Shown: positions 45,606 to 53,971, numbered from the stretch's first letter. The stretch: 64,000 bases of DNA from Vogesella sp. LIG4 (GCF_900090205.1 NZ_LT607802.1:3241923-3305922); one strand, 5' to 3'. A program made the numbers and translations. The notes: a model not told the origin generated them from the letters alone.

Positions 45606-46481
45606 ATGACCCGACTCTTCAACAAAATCGGCCTGGTGGCCCGCCACGGCAAGCCGCACATCATCGAATCGCTGCAAAAGTTGGCCGCACACCTGGCCTC
45701 GCGTGGTTTCCACGTCCTGCTGGACAAGGAAAGCTGCACCGGCGGCCCGGCCGTGCCCTACCCGCTGGTGGAACGCGAAGACCTGGGCAAACTGGCCGAC
45801 CTGGTCATCGTACTGGGCGGCGACGGCACCATGCTGTCGGTGGCGCGCGTGCTGGCGCCCTACCGCGTGCCCATGGTCGGCATCAACCAGGGCCGCCTGG
45901 GCTTCATGACCGACATCTCGCTGCACGAGATGCTGAATGCGGTGGACGGCATCCTCGACGGCCAGTTCGTGCCGGAAGAGCGCATCCTGCTGCACGCCTC
46001 GGTGATCCGCGAGGACGCCGAAGTGGTCAGCGCGCTGGCGCTGAACGACGTGGTGATCAGCCGCGGCTCGCTGGGTTCGATGATCGAGTTCGAAGTATTC
46101 GTCGACAACCAGTTCGTCTACAGCCAGCGTTCCGACGGCCTGATCATCAGCACCCCCACCGGCTCCACCGCCTACTCGCTGGCTTCCGGCGGCCCCATCC
46201 TGCACCCCACGCTACAGGCGTTTGCGCTGGTGCCGATCTGCCCGCAGTCGCTGTCCAACCGCCCCATCGCCATCAGCAACAACTGCGAGGTGGAGTTCAT
46301 GCTCACCCGCGGGCTGGATACCAAGGTGCATTTCGACGGCCAGTCGCACTGCGACCTGATGGAAATGGACCGCGTGATCATCCGCAGCTACCGCAACACG
46401 CTGAAGATCCTGCACCCGGTGGGTTACAACTACTACGACATGCTGCGCCACAAGCTCCACTGGGGCGAGCGCCTGCTGTGA
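45606..46481 (+). CDS. nadK: NAD kinase
   Basis: This 291-residue enzyme makes NADP from NAD and ATP (or polyphosphate). The family motif GGDGTMLSVARVLA is at about residues 68-81, and NDVVISRGSLGSMIEFEVF and TPTGSTAYSLASGGPILHP complete the active site. The N terminus MTRLFNKIGLVARHGKPHII is standard for proteobacterial NadK. It lies 9 bases after the response regulator and 7 bases before recN. Adjacent nadK and recN is a common proteobacterial arrangement. A DUS-like 10-mer lies at 45680. Confidence 0.96.
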   Translation: MTRLFNKIGLVARHGKPHIIESLQKLAAHLASRGFHVLLDKESCTGGPAVPYPLVEREDLGKLADLVIVLGGDGTMLSVARVLAPYRVPMVGINQGRLGFMTDISLHEMLNAVDGILDGQFVPEERILLHASVIREDAEVVSALALNDVVISRGSLGSMIEFEVFVDNQFVYSQRSDGLIISTPTGSTAYSLASGGPILHPTLQAFALVPICPQSLSNRPIAISNNCEVEFMLTRGLDTKVHFDGQSHCDLMEMDRVIIRSYRNTLKILHPVGYNYYDMLRHKLHWGERLL

Positions 46482-46488
46482 GGCCAAC

Positions 46489-48153
46489 ATGCTGTTATCG
46501 CTGAACGTCAAGGATTTCGTCATCGTCGACCAGCTGCAGCTGGAATTCGCGCCCGGCTTCACCGTACTCACCGGCGAAACCGGCGCCGGCAAATCCATCA
46601 TCCTCGATGCACTGGGCCTGCTGCTGGGCGACCGCGCCGAAGTGAGCCAGATCCGCGAAGGCGCCGACCGCGCCGAGTTGGCCGCACACTTCGACATCGC
46701 CCGCCTGCCCGACCTGCAAGCCTGGCTGGAAGAAAACGCGCTGGCCGGCGACGAAGGCAGCGAGCTGCTGATCCGCCGCCTCATCGACCGTGGCGGGCGC
46801 TCGCGCAGCTTCGTCAACGGCCAGCCGGCCACCCAGGGCCAGCTCAAGACCATGGGCGACTACCTGGTGGACATCCACGGCCAGCATGCACACCAGTCGC
46901 TGGTGCGCCCGGACGCCCAGCGCGAGCTGCTGGACGCCTATGCCGGCGCCGGCCAGCTGGCGCGCGACGTGCGCGCCGCCTGGCAGGGCTGGCAGCAGGC
47001 ACGCAAGGCGCGCGAGGAGGCCGACCGCCGCCAGCGCGAATCGGAAGTGGAGCGCGAGCGCCTCACCTGGCAGATCGGCGAGCTGTCCGAGCTGGGCCTT
47101 GCCGCCGACGAATGGCCGCAGCTCAACCAGCTGCACAGCCGGCTGGCCAATGCCGCCGAACTGGCGCAATCGGCGCAGGCGGCGGTGGAGGTGCTGTCGG
47201 AAATGGACGGCAGCTGCCTCACCCTGCTGTCGCAGGTGCAGAGCCGGCTGGGCAAGCTGTCCGGCTACGACCCGCGGCTGGCCGAGTCACTGGCGCTGCT
47301 GGACTCGGTGGATGCCGAGCTGCGCGAAGTGGTGTACAGCCTGCGCGACTACGCCGGCGGCTTCGAGGACGACCCCGGCCAGCTGGCCGAGGTGGAAACC
47401 CGCATCCACACCCTGATGAGCGCCGCGCGCAAATACCGCTGCCAGCCGGAAGACCTGCCGAAGAAACTGGCCGACTGGCAACAGCAACTGAGCGAGCTGG
47501 AAGCTGCCAGCGACATCGACGCGCTGAGCGTGGCGGAAAGCGCCGCGCTGGCGAGCTACCGCGCGCACGCCGAAGCACTGTCCGCCAAGCGCCGGCAGGC
47601 CGCCGCCGAGCTGTCGACGCGCATCGGCAAGGAAATGCAGCGCCTGGCGATGGAAGGCGCGCGCTTCGCCATCGAGCTGTCCGCCGCCAGCGAACCCACC
47701 GCCCACGGCCTGGAAACCATCGAATACCTGGTTGCGGCCAACCAGGGCGGCACGCTGCGGCCGCTGGCCAAGGTGGCCTCCGGCGGCGAACTGTCGCGCA
47801 TCAGCCTCGCCATGCAAGTGGTGATCAGCCAGGTGGCCAGTGTGCCGACACTGATCTTCGACGAAGTGGACGTGGGCATCGGCGGCCGCGTGGCCGAAGT
47901 GGTGGGCAAACTGCTGCGCCAGCTGGGCGAACGCTACCAGGTGCTGTGCGTCACCCACCTGCCGCAGGTCGCCTCCTGCGGCAACCAGCACTGGCGCGTC
48001 AGCAAATCGCTGCAGGACAAGCGCACCGTCAGCCGCATCAGCCCGTTGGACGCCGAAGGCCGCATCCTGGAAATCGCCCGCATGCTGGGCGGCGAGGACA
48101 TCACCGCCACCACGCGCCAGCACGCCAGCGAGATGCTGGCCAGCAATGCCTGA
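46489..48153 (+). CDS. recN: DNA repair protein RecN
   Basis: This 554-residue SMC-like ATPase helps double-strand break repair by bringing DNA ends and sister chromatids together. Walker A is GETGAGKSIILDALGLLLG (about residues 29-47), the signature is KVASGGELSRISLAMQ and Walker B is TLIFDEVDVGIGGRVAEVVG. Between them is a coiled coil (WQQARKAREEADRRQRESEVER). The full length fits. Two DUS-like 10-mers lie inside (46677, 47733), in line with the enrichment of uptake sequences in genome-maintenance genes seen in Neisseria. A terminator follows. Confidence 0.96.
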   Translation: MLLSLNVKDFVIVDQLQLEFAPGFTVLTGETGAGKSIILDALGLLLGDRAEVSQIREGADRAELAAHFDIARLPDLQAWLEENALAGDEGSELLIRRLIDRGGRSRSFVNGQPATQGQLKTMGDYLVDIHGQHAHQSLVRPDAQRELLDAYAGAGQLARDVRAAWQGWQQARKAREEADRRQRESEVERERLTWQIGELSELGLAADEWPQLNQLHSRLANAAELAQSAQAAVEVLSEMDGSCLTLLSQVQSRLGKLSGYDPRLAESLALLDSVDAELREVVYSLRDYAGGFEDDPGQLAEVETRIHTLMSAARKYRCQPEDLPKKLADWQQQLSELEAASDIDALSVAESAALASYRAHAEALSAKRRQAAAELSTRIGKEMQRLAMEGARFAIELSAASEPTAHGLETIEYLVAANQGGTLRPLAKVASGGELSRISLAMQVVISQVASVPTLIFDEVDVGIGGRVAEVVGKLLRQLGERYQVLCVTHLPQVASCGNQHWRVSKSLQDKRTVSRISPLDAEGRILEIARMLGGEDITATTRQHASEMLASNA

Positions 48154-48173
48154 GCGCCGCAACGCCAACCATC

Positions 48174-48198
48174 AGCCCGGCCTCGCGCCGGGCTTTTT
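48174..48198. terminator. Terminator between recN and the convergent methyltransferase gene
   Basis: AGCCCGGC and GCCGGGCT pair around CTCGC and are followed by five T on the plus strand. It begins 21 bases after the recN stop. Confidence 0.88.
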
Positions 48199-48268
48199 CA
48201 TGCCGCCAGCCAGGCGCTGTACAGCTCGCCGCTTCATGCCGCCAGCCAGGCGCTGTACAGCTCGCCGC
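48197..48268. repeat. Perfect 36-bp tandem duplication at the methyltransferase 3' end
   Basis: Two exact 36-bp copies lie head to tail, 48197-48232 and 48233-48268; each begins TTCATGCCGCCAGCCAGG. The right copy contains the last eleven codons and the stop of the methyltransferase; the left copy repeats them between the stop and the recN terminator. Confidence 0.93.
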
Positions 48269-49529
48269 GCATCGGTACGCCGGACTCCTGGCGCAGTATC
48301 ACCGGGCGACTTTGCCAGCGTGCAAAGCCGGCGGCGGCCAGTTGTGCGGCGAGGTAGGCCGGCGCGTGGCTGTAGCGGCCGCTGCTATTGAGATGGAAGC
48401 CCGCCGCATCGCCGGCCAGCAACTCGCTGGAAAACACCAGTTGCCCGCCCGGCCGCAGGCTGCGGGCAATGGCCGGCAGTACAGCGGATAGCTCGCCGAT
48501 GTAGATGAAGGTATCCATGCACACCGCCAGGTCGAAGCGCTCGGGCTGCGTTGCCAGCCAGCTGCCCAGCTCCGCCTGCTCCAGCTGCTGGTAGATGCCC
48601 TTGGCCTGCGCCTCGCGCAGCATGCCGGCACTCAGGTCCACGCCAACCAGGCGGCTGGCATGCGGCTGCAACACGCTGCCGATCAGCCCGGTGCCACAGC
48701 CCAGGTCGGCGATGCGCCAGCCGGCTTGCGGCCAACCCTGCTCCGCCGCCAGCGCCGCCACCATGGCCGGGCCCTGGTAGTCCAGCTCGCCCAGCTTGCG
48801 CTCGAAGCTGGCGGAGAACTGGTCAAACGCCTGCTGCACATAGGCATCGCTGCAGCGCGCCGGGGTGTCGCTGCCACCACAGGCGGCCAGCAGATGCTGC
48901 GCGATGGCGTTGTCCGGCTGCTGCACCAGCCACTGCCGCAGCAGCGCCTGCGCTGCCTCGGGCTGGCCGGTTTCCGCCAGCGCCTGCGCCAGTGTGGCTG
49001 GCGGATGTTTGCTGACACCCTCGCAGACAATGCCACGGTAGTTGCACTGCTGCGCCAGCGCCGCCTCACCGTTGGCCGCATGGTGCGCAGACAGCAGGAA
49101 CCAGGCATCGGGCATGTCCGGCTTCAGCTGCAGCGCTTGCAGCCAGGCCTGTTCTGCCTGTTCGGCATTGCCCAGCGCCGCCTCGCTGGCACCCAGATTG
49201 GTCCAGAAAAAATACTGCCCGGCATCGCGCGCCAGCGCGGCGCGGAAAGCCGCCACCGCGTCCGCGTAGTGCTGCAGGCTGGCGCTGACGATGCCCAGGC
49301 TGAACCACCACGCCGCCGGGGTGCTGTCCGCCTGCACCGCCTGTTGCAGCCAGGGCAGCGCCTCGGCATCTCGCCCCTGCTGGTGCAGAGCACAGCCCAG
49401 CCAGTGCTGGCCGGCGGCATCGTCGGGATTGGCCGCAAGGTGCTGCCGGTACAGCGCTTCGGCGGCGGCGAGGTCGCCGGCCAGGTGCTGGCGCTGGGCG
49501 GACTGGAACAGGGATTCGGTAGCGGACAT
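48234..49529 (-). CDS. TPR-repeat class I SAM-dependent methyltransferase
   Basis: This 431-residue protein joins five or so TPR repeats (residues about 5-225; LFQSAQRQHLAGDLAAAEALYRQ, with later units WFSLGIVSASLQHYADAVAAF and so on) to a methyltransferase domain. The SAM-binding motif is WRIADLGCGTGLIGSVL (about residue 268), followed by VGVDLSAGMLREA and FDLAVCMDTFIYIGEL. This TPR-plus-methyltransferase layout is known in many proteobacteria, with unproven substrates. The last eleven codons and stop are duplicated in tandem just past the gene. Two DUS-like 10-mers occur inside, and a third site at 49428 has one mismatch. Confidence 0.88.
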   Translation of the reverse strand: MSATESLFQSAQRQHLAGDLAAAEALYRQHLAANPDDAAGQHWLGCALHQQGRDAEALPWLQQAVQADSTPAAWWFSLGIVSASLQHYADAVAAFRAALARDAGQYFFWTNLGASEAALGNAEQAEQAWLQALQLKPDMPDAWFLLSAHHAANGEAALAQQCNYRGIVCEGVSKHPPATLAQALAETGQPEAAQALLRQWLVQQPDNAIAQHLLAACGGSDTPARCSDAYVQQAFDQFSASFERKLGELDYQGPAMVAALAAEQGWPQAGWRIADLGCGTGLIGSVLQPHASRLVGVDLSAGMLREAQAKGIYQQLEQAELGSWLATQPERFDLAVCMDTFIYIGELSAVLPAIARSLRPGGQLVFSSELLAGDAAGFHLNSSGRYSHAPAYLAAQLAAAGFARWQSRPVILRQESGVPMRGELYSAWLAA

Positions 49530-49601
49530 GGCGTGACGGCGAGCGGGGAAAGGCTGTCACTATATGAATTTTGCGCGGCAGCGGCCAGCGGGACGCCCCA
49601 T

Positions 49602-49689
49602 GCAGGGCGGAAGCCCAAAGGGCGCTCCGCCAGCATGCGGCCAACCTGAGTGTGGCGGAACGCCCGGCCTTGCCGGGCTTCCGCCCTGC
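49602..49689. repeat. Nested inverted repeats (cloverleaf-like) with a DUS-like core
   Basis: GCAGGGCGGAAGCCC (49602-49616) pairs perfectly with 49675-49689. Inside, GGCGCTCCGCCA (49621-49632) pairs with 49653-49664 (11 of 12), and its loop holds TGCGGCCAAC at 49636. CCCGGC/GCCGGG (49663-49677) offers an alternative stem. It lies between the ends of two genes on the minus strand and may be a terminator. Confidence 0.75.
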
Positions 49690-49693
49690 GGCG

Positions 49694-51052
49694 CTACTTC
49701 ACGGCGGCGACGAAGTCGGCGAATGCCGCCACCAGCCGGTCGACATCGGCCTCGGTGGTGTCCGGGCACACCAGGATCATATTGTGGAACGGCGTGATCA
49801 GCAGGCCGCGGTTGAGCAGGAACAGGTGCACGATATGCTCCAAGTCGCTGTCCAGTATCCTGTCGGCCTCGCTGCCGTTCTGCGGCGGCGTGGCGGTGAA
49901 CTGGAACTCGGTGCGCGCGCCGATCTGCGTCACGCACCACGGCAGCCCGTGCTGCGTGATGACAGCTCGCAAACCTGCGGCCAACCTTTCCGCCAGGCCG
50001 AACATATACCGGTAGGCTTCGTCGGTCATCACCTCGGCAAGGTTCGCCCGCATCGCCGCCATGGCCAGCAGGTTGGCGGTAAGCGTGGTGCCGATGCCGC
50101 TATGCCCCGGCGGCGCGGTGCGCTTGGCTTCCTCGGCACGGTGGGCGGTCTGCTCGCTGAAGCCGTACACCGCGCACGGCACGCCGCCGGCTACCGGTTT
50201 GCCCACCACCAGCAGGTCCGGCTGCAGGCCGTGGGCGCGGGTGTAGCCCCCGGGGCCGCTGCTGATGGTGTGGGTCTCGTCGATCAGCAGCAGCGTGCCG
50301 TAGCGCTGGCACAGCGCCTGTGCCGCCTGCCAGAAGCCCGGCTGCGGCAGCACCATACCGATATTGGTCATTGCCGGCTCGGCCAGCAGGCAGGCCACCT
50401 GGCCGTCCTGCAGCGCTGCTTCCAGCGCCGCCAGGTCGTTGAACTCCACGCTGCGGGTATGTTGGGTAATGTCGTATACCTGGCCCAGCAGGCTGTTGCG
50501 AGTCTGCGGCTGGCCATCCACCAGATCGACGAACACATCGTCCACCGTGCCGTGGTAGCAGCCGTTGAAGATCAGCACCTTGCTGCGATGGGTGATCGCC
50601 CGCGCCCAGCGGATGGCATATCGGTTGGCGTCGGAGGCGGACAGCGCGAACTGCCAGTACGGCAGGCCGAAGCGGCGCGCCAGTTCCTGCGCCACCCACA
50701 CGCCGTCCTCGCTGGGCAGCATGGCGGTGTAGCCACGCTGTGCCTGGCGGGCGATGGCCTCGGCCACCGGTTTGGGGCTGTGGCCGAACATGGCGCCGGT
50801 GTCGCCCAGGCAGAAGTCCACGTAGTCGTGGCCGTCCACATCCTGGAAACGCGCGCCCTGCGCCGCCGCCACGTACAGCGAGAACGGCGTGGACCAGTCG
50901 TTCATCCAGTGCAGCGGCACGCCGAACAGCAGGTGGCCGGCGGCACGCGACGACAGCTCGCGCGAACGCGGCATGCGGCCGATAAAGGCATTGCGTTCAA
51001 GGTGGTGCAGCGCCTGGGCCTTGTCCCAGTCGATGCCGTGGCGGGTGTTCAT
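49694..51052 (-). CDS. Class III PLP-dependent aminotransferase
   Basis: This 452-residue enzyme belongs to the class III family that includes glutamate-1-semialdehyde aminomutase. The PLP residues are visible: FNGCYHGTVDDVF, the Asp of LLLIDETHTISSGPGGYTR (about residue 245) and the Schiff-base Lys in LLVVGKPVAGGVPCA. The N-terminal HWMNDWSTPFSLYVAAAQGARFQDVDG is typical of the aspartate-aminotransferase-annotated branch. It lies 77 bp downstream of a glutamine-synthetase-like gene, so a joint amine or amino-alcohol catabolic route is likely. It is not the housekeeping hemL. AAGGAGAAC precedes the start at 51052. Confidence 0.88.
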   Translation of the reverse strand: MNTRHGIDWDKAQALHHLERNAFIGRMPRSRELSSRAAGHLLFGVPLHWMNDWSTPFSLYVAAAQGARFQDVDGHDYVDFCLGDTGAMFGHSPKPVAEAIARQAQRGYTAMLPSEDGVWVAQELARRFGLPYWQFALSASDANRYAIRWARAITHRSKVLIFNGCYHGTVDDVFVDLVDGQPQTRNSLLGQVYDITQHTRSVEFNDLAALEAALQDGQVACLLAEPAMTNIGMVLPQPGFWQAAQALCQRYGTLLLIDETHTISSGPGGYTRAHGLQPDLLVVGKPVAGGVPCAVYGFSEQTAHRAEEAKRTAPPGHSGIGTTLTANLLAMAAMRANLAEVMTDEAYRYMFGLAERLAAGLRAVITQHGLPWCVTQIGARTEFQFTATPPQNGSEADRILDSDLEHIVHLFLLNRGLLITPFHNMILVCPDTTEADVDRLVAAFADFVAAVK

Positions 51053-51080
51053 GCTGTTCTCCTTGTGTTTTGTCTTGTGC

Positions 51081-51110
51081 CGGCATGCGGCCAACGTTGG
51101 CCGCATGCCG
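51081..51110. repeat. Perfect 30-bp palindrome made of two DUS-like 10-mers
   Basis: CGGCATGCGGCCAAC is followed directly by its exact complement. The two TGCGGCCAAC copies (51086-51095 and 51096-51105 inverted) abut. It lies between the glutamine-synthetase-like gene and the aminotransferase start. Confidence 0.92.
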
Positions 51111-51129
51111 TGAATCGGTGTTGTCGCAC

Positions 51130-52467
51130 TTACACGTGCAGCTGCAGGTGTTCGCGCTCCCAGGCGGTAATGCCGCGGTTGAAGGTTTCGAACTCTTTCT
51201 CCTTCACCGCGCAGAACGCCTGCACGAACTCCTCGCCCAGAATCTCCGCCAGCTCCGGGCAGGCCTGCATCAGCTCCACCGCGTCTTCCAGGCTGCGCGG
51301 CAGCTCGTAGTCCAGGTCGTAGGCGCTGTCGTTCATCGGTGCGGAAGGCTCGATCTTGCCCACCATGCCCAGGTAGCCGCAGGCCAGGGTGGCGGCCATT
51401 GCCAGGTAGGGATTCACGTCCACGCCGGGCACGCGGTTTTCCAGCCGGCGCGCCGCCGGGCCGGACGGCGGAATGCGGATGCCGCAGGTGCGGTTGTCGT
51501 AGCCCCAGCGTACATTGATGGGCGCCGCGGTGTGGCGGCTCAGGCGGCGGTAGCTGTTCACGTACGGCGCCAGCATCGGCATGGCATGCGGCAGGTATCG
51601 CTGCATGCCGCCGATGTGGTGGAAGAACAGCTCGCTGGCGCTGCCATCCGGCTGCGAGAAGATGTTCTCGCCGCTTTCGCTGCTCACGATGCTCTGGTGG
51701 ATGTGCATGGCGCTGCCCGGCTCGCCTTCCATCGGCTTGGCCATGAAGGTGGCGAAGATATTGTGACGGTAGGCGGTTTCGCGCACCGCGCGCTTGAACA
51801 GGAACACCTGGTCGGCTAGCGCCATGGCGTCGCCGTGGCTGAAGTTGATCTCCATCTGGCAGGCGCCCACTTCGTGGATCAGCGTTTCCACATTGAGTTT
51901 GGCTGCCTCGCAGAACGCCGACAGCTCCTGGAAGAAGGGGTCGAAATCATTCACCGCATCGATGGAGAACGACTGGCGGCCCACCTCGGAACGGCCTGCG
52001 CGGCCGGATGGCGGGCGCAGCGGTTCGTGCGGGTTGTTGTTCTGGCGGATCAGGTAGAACTCCATCTCCGGCGCCACCACCGGGCGCCAGCCTCGGTTTT
52101 CGTACAGTTTCAGCACCTTGCGCAGCACTGCGCGCGGCGAGATGCCCACCGGGCGGCCGTCGAAGTCCTCGCAGTCGTGGATCACCACCGCCACCGGCTC
52201 GATGGCCCACGGCACCAGGCGGATGGTGGACGGGTCCGGCCGGCACACCATGTCCGGGTCGTTGGCGCCGGCAAAGCGCTCGAACTCGGCGAATTCGCCG
52301 TTCACGGTGATGGTGAGCACTGCCTTGGACATCTTCATACTGTCTTCGGCCAGGAACAGGTTCTTGGGCACGATCTTGCCGCGCGCCACCCCGGTCATGT
52401 CGGGTATCACGCACTCCACTTCGTGGATACTGTGTTCGCGTATGAACGCGGCGAGTTGTTCATTCAT
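51130..52467 (-). CDS. Glutamine synthetase family enzyme (gamma-glutamylamine synthetase-like)
   Basis: This 445-residue protein has the glutamine synthetase fold: ECVIPDMTGVARGKIVP at the start, metal ligands in VAPEMEFYLI and EVGACQMEINFSHGDA, MHIHQSI, and the C-terminal IRIPPSGPAARRLENRVPG plus DVNPYLAMAATLACG. The NRVPG-D-NPYLA pattern and the absence of an adenylylation-site Tyr context point to the PuuA/GlnA3-type enzymes that couple glutamate to amines, not to the nitrogen-assimilating GlnA. It starts a minus-strand unit with the aminotransferase and is divergent from a FadR-type regulator with palindromic operators between. Confidence 0.87.
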   Translation of the reverse strand: MNEQLAAFIREHSIHEVECVIPDMTGVARGKIVPKNLFLAEDSMKMSKAVLTITVNGEFAEFERFAGANDPDMVCRPDPSTIRLVPWAIEPVAVVIHDCEDFDGRPVGISPRAVLRKVLKLYENRGWRPVVAPEMEFYLIRQNNNPHEPLRPPSGRAGRSEVGRQSFSIDAVNDFDPFFQELSAFCEAAKLNVETLIHEVGACQMEINFSHGDAMALADQVFLFKRAVRETAYRHNIFATFMAKPMEGEPGSAMHIHQSIVSSESGENIFSQPDGSASELFFHHIGGMQRYLPHAMPMLAPYVNSYRRLSRHTAAPINVRWGYDNRTCGIRIPPSGPAARRLENRVPGVDVNPYLAMAATLACGYLGMVGKIEPSAPMNDSAYDLDYELPRSLEDAVELMQACPELAEILGEEFVQAFCAVKEKEFETFNRGITAWEREHLQLHV

Positions 52468-52588
52468 GGTCGTTCTCCTCCGGTATTCCGATCATCATGT
52501 TCCGTTGGTTCCCGTCCTTGCCCAGCTTGATCCATCCCTTGCAAAACAGAAAACCGCAGCAAAACGCAGGTGGTGCTGCGCATGGTAG

Positions 52589-52600
52589 ATTTGATCAAAT
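52589..52600. promoter_or_regulatory. FadR/GntR-type operator, copy 1
   Basis: ATTTGATCAAAT is a perfect 12-bp palindrome in the gap between the divergent glutamine-synthetase-like and gntR genes. An identical copy starts 25 bp downstream. Confidence 0.7.
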
Positions 52601-52613
52601 AACCATGTCAACA

Positions 52614-52637
52614 ATTTGATCAAATGCAAATTTGCAT
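52614..52637. promoter_or_regulatory. FadR/GntR-type operator, copy 2, with adjoining palindrome
   Basis: ATTTGATCAAAT recurs at 52614-52625 and overlaps by two bases a second perfect palindrome, ATGCAAATTTGCAT at 52624-52637. TGATCA-cored sites are typical of FadR-subfamily GntR regulators. Confidence 0.68.
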
Positions 52638-52687
52638 CGCTGCCCTGCTCTGCTATGCTTGCGGCCAACTTTGCCCGCCTCCCCGCC

Positions 52688-53338
52688 ATGAAAACCGCTT
52701 CCGCCTCCACCCTGCAGGACGACATCTACGACAAAATGCGCCACATGCTGATGCTGGGGCGCTGGCTGCCGGGCGAGCGTCTGAAGATCAACCACCTGGC
52801 CAGCGAGCTGGGCGTGAGCCAGATGCCGGTACGCGCCGCGCTGCAAAGGTTGGCCGCAGAAAAGGCGCTGGTGAACGTACCCAATTGCGGTGTGACCGTG
52901 CCGCAGCTCAGCGTGGCGCAGTTCGACGACATCCTGCAAAACCGCATCCTGCTGGAAGGCGAAGCCGCCTACCTTGGCGCGCAGCGGCTGGATGCCGCCG
53001 GCCGCGAGCAGCTGCTGGCCTTGTGCCAGCAGATGGATGCCGCGATTGCCGCCGACGATGTAAAAGGCTACCTGGACGCCAACGAGCTGTTCCACCTGGC
53101 GCTGTACCATGCGGCCAACTCGCCGCTGCTGCTGTCGCTGATCGAAACCGTGTGGCTGCACGTGGGGCCGATTTCCAACCAGCTGCACCAGGATCTGGAC
53201 GTGTGGAAAACCATGAACGATGCCCACAGTGTGCTGCTGCGGGCATTGCAGAATAATGACGCCGACGGCGTGCGCGCCGCCATTGCCCAGGACCTGCGCA
53301 CCGCCGGCAGCTACCTGCGCCGGCTGTGCCTGGATTAA
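52688..53338 (+). CDS. GntR-family (FadR/FCD) transcriptional regulator
   Basis: This 216-residue regulator has an N-terminal winged helix (LKINHLASELGVSQMPVRAAL, about residues 33-53, followed by LQRLAAEKALVNVP) and an all-helical FCD ligand-binding domain with likely metal ligands in DANELFHLALYHAANSPLLL. The start MKTASASTLQDD at 52688 gives the normal length; an upstream in-frame ATG at 52655 would add residues encoded across a DUS-like 10-mer (52660). It is divergent from the glutamine-synthetase-like gene. Two identical palindromes in the gap are its probable operators. The effector may be an amine-derived acid. Confidence 0.9.
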   Translation: MKTASASTLQDDIYDKMRHMLMLGRWLPGERLKINHLASELGVSQMPVRAALQRLAAEKALVNVPNCGVTVPQLSVAQFDDILQNRILLEGEAAYLGAQRLDAAGREQLLALCQQMDAAIAADDVKGYLDANELFHLALYHAANSPLLLSLIETVWLHVGPISNQLHQDLDVWKTMNDAHSVLLRALQNNDADGVRAAIAQDLRTAGSYLRRLCLD

Positions 53339-53341
53339 GGA

Positions 53342-53923
53342 ATGACCATGCCGAGTTATCAAGCTGTTGATCTTGCCAAGAGCTACCGCCTGCTCAACCA
53401 CGGCCCCACGGTGCTGGTGAGCAGCGCCCACGGCGGGCGCCAGAACGTGATGGCCGCCGCCTGGAGCATGCCGCTGGACTTCAACCCGCCCAAGGTGGCG
53501 GTAGTGATCGACAAGTCCACCTTCAGCCGCCAGCTGATCGAAGCCTCCGGCGAGTTCGTGCTCAACGTGCCGCTGCAGCCGCAGGCTGCCGCCGTGCTGC
53601 AGGTGGGCTCGGACAGCGGGCTGGAGGTGGCTGACAAGTTCGCCGCCAGCGGCCTGGTTGCCGTGCCCGGCCACGCGGTGGCCGCGCCGCACGTGGACGG
53701 CTGCGCCGGCTGGCTGGAGTGCAGGTTGATCCGCGAGCCGCATAACCAGCAGCAGTACGACCTGTTCATCGGCGAGGTGGTGTCCGCCTGGGCCGACCCG
53801 ACGCTGTTCGTCGACGGCCACTGGCAGCCGATTCACGACGATGCCAAGCGCACGCTACACTACATCGCCGGCGGGCACTTCTTCACCATCGGCGCGACGC
53901 TGGACGTGCCGCTGCCGGAGTGA
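53342..53923 (+). CDS. Flavin reductase-like FMN-binding protein
   Basis: This 193-residue protein has the split-barrel flavin reductase fold: TVLVSSAHGGRQNVMAAAWSMPLDFNPPKVAVVI at about residues 22-55 (key part NVMAAAWSMPLDFNPPKVAV), FVLNVPL, and the His/Asp-rich end DAKRTLHYIAGGHFFTIG. Such enzymes supply reduced FMN to monooxygenases or act as flavoproteins. It starts 4 bases after the regulator stop, so it is co-transcribed. Its partner is not evident; no two-component monooxygenase lies in the window. A bidirectional terminator follows. Confidence 0.88.
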   Translation: MTMPSYQAVDLAKSYRLLNHGPTVLVSSAHGGRQNVMAAAWSMPLDFNPPKVAVVIDKSTFSRQLIEASGEFVLNVPLQPQAAAVLQVGSDSGLEVADKFAASGLVAVPGHAVAAPHVDGCAGWLECRLIREPHNQQQYDLFIGEVVSAWADPTLFVDGHWQPIHDDAKRTLHYIAGGHFFTIGATLDVPLPE

Positions 53924-53941
53924 GCAATTGCGTCAGCAACA

Positions 53942-53971
53942 AAAAAGGCAGAGCTTTCGCTCTGCCTTTTT
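53942..53971. terminator. Bidirectional terminator between flavin reductase and selD
   Basis: AAAAAGGCAGAGC and GCTCTGCCTTTTT pair perfectly around TTTC. A- and T-runs on either side make it work for both convergent genes. Confidence 0.93.

Noticed and set aside
49428..49437. ATTGGCCGCA as another copy of the dispersed 10-mer
   Set aside because: It differs at one position, so it is not counted among exact copies, though it may be a decayed site.
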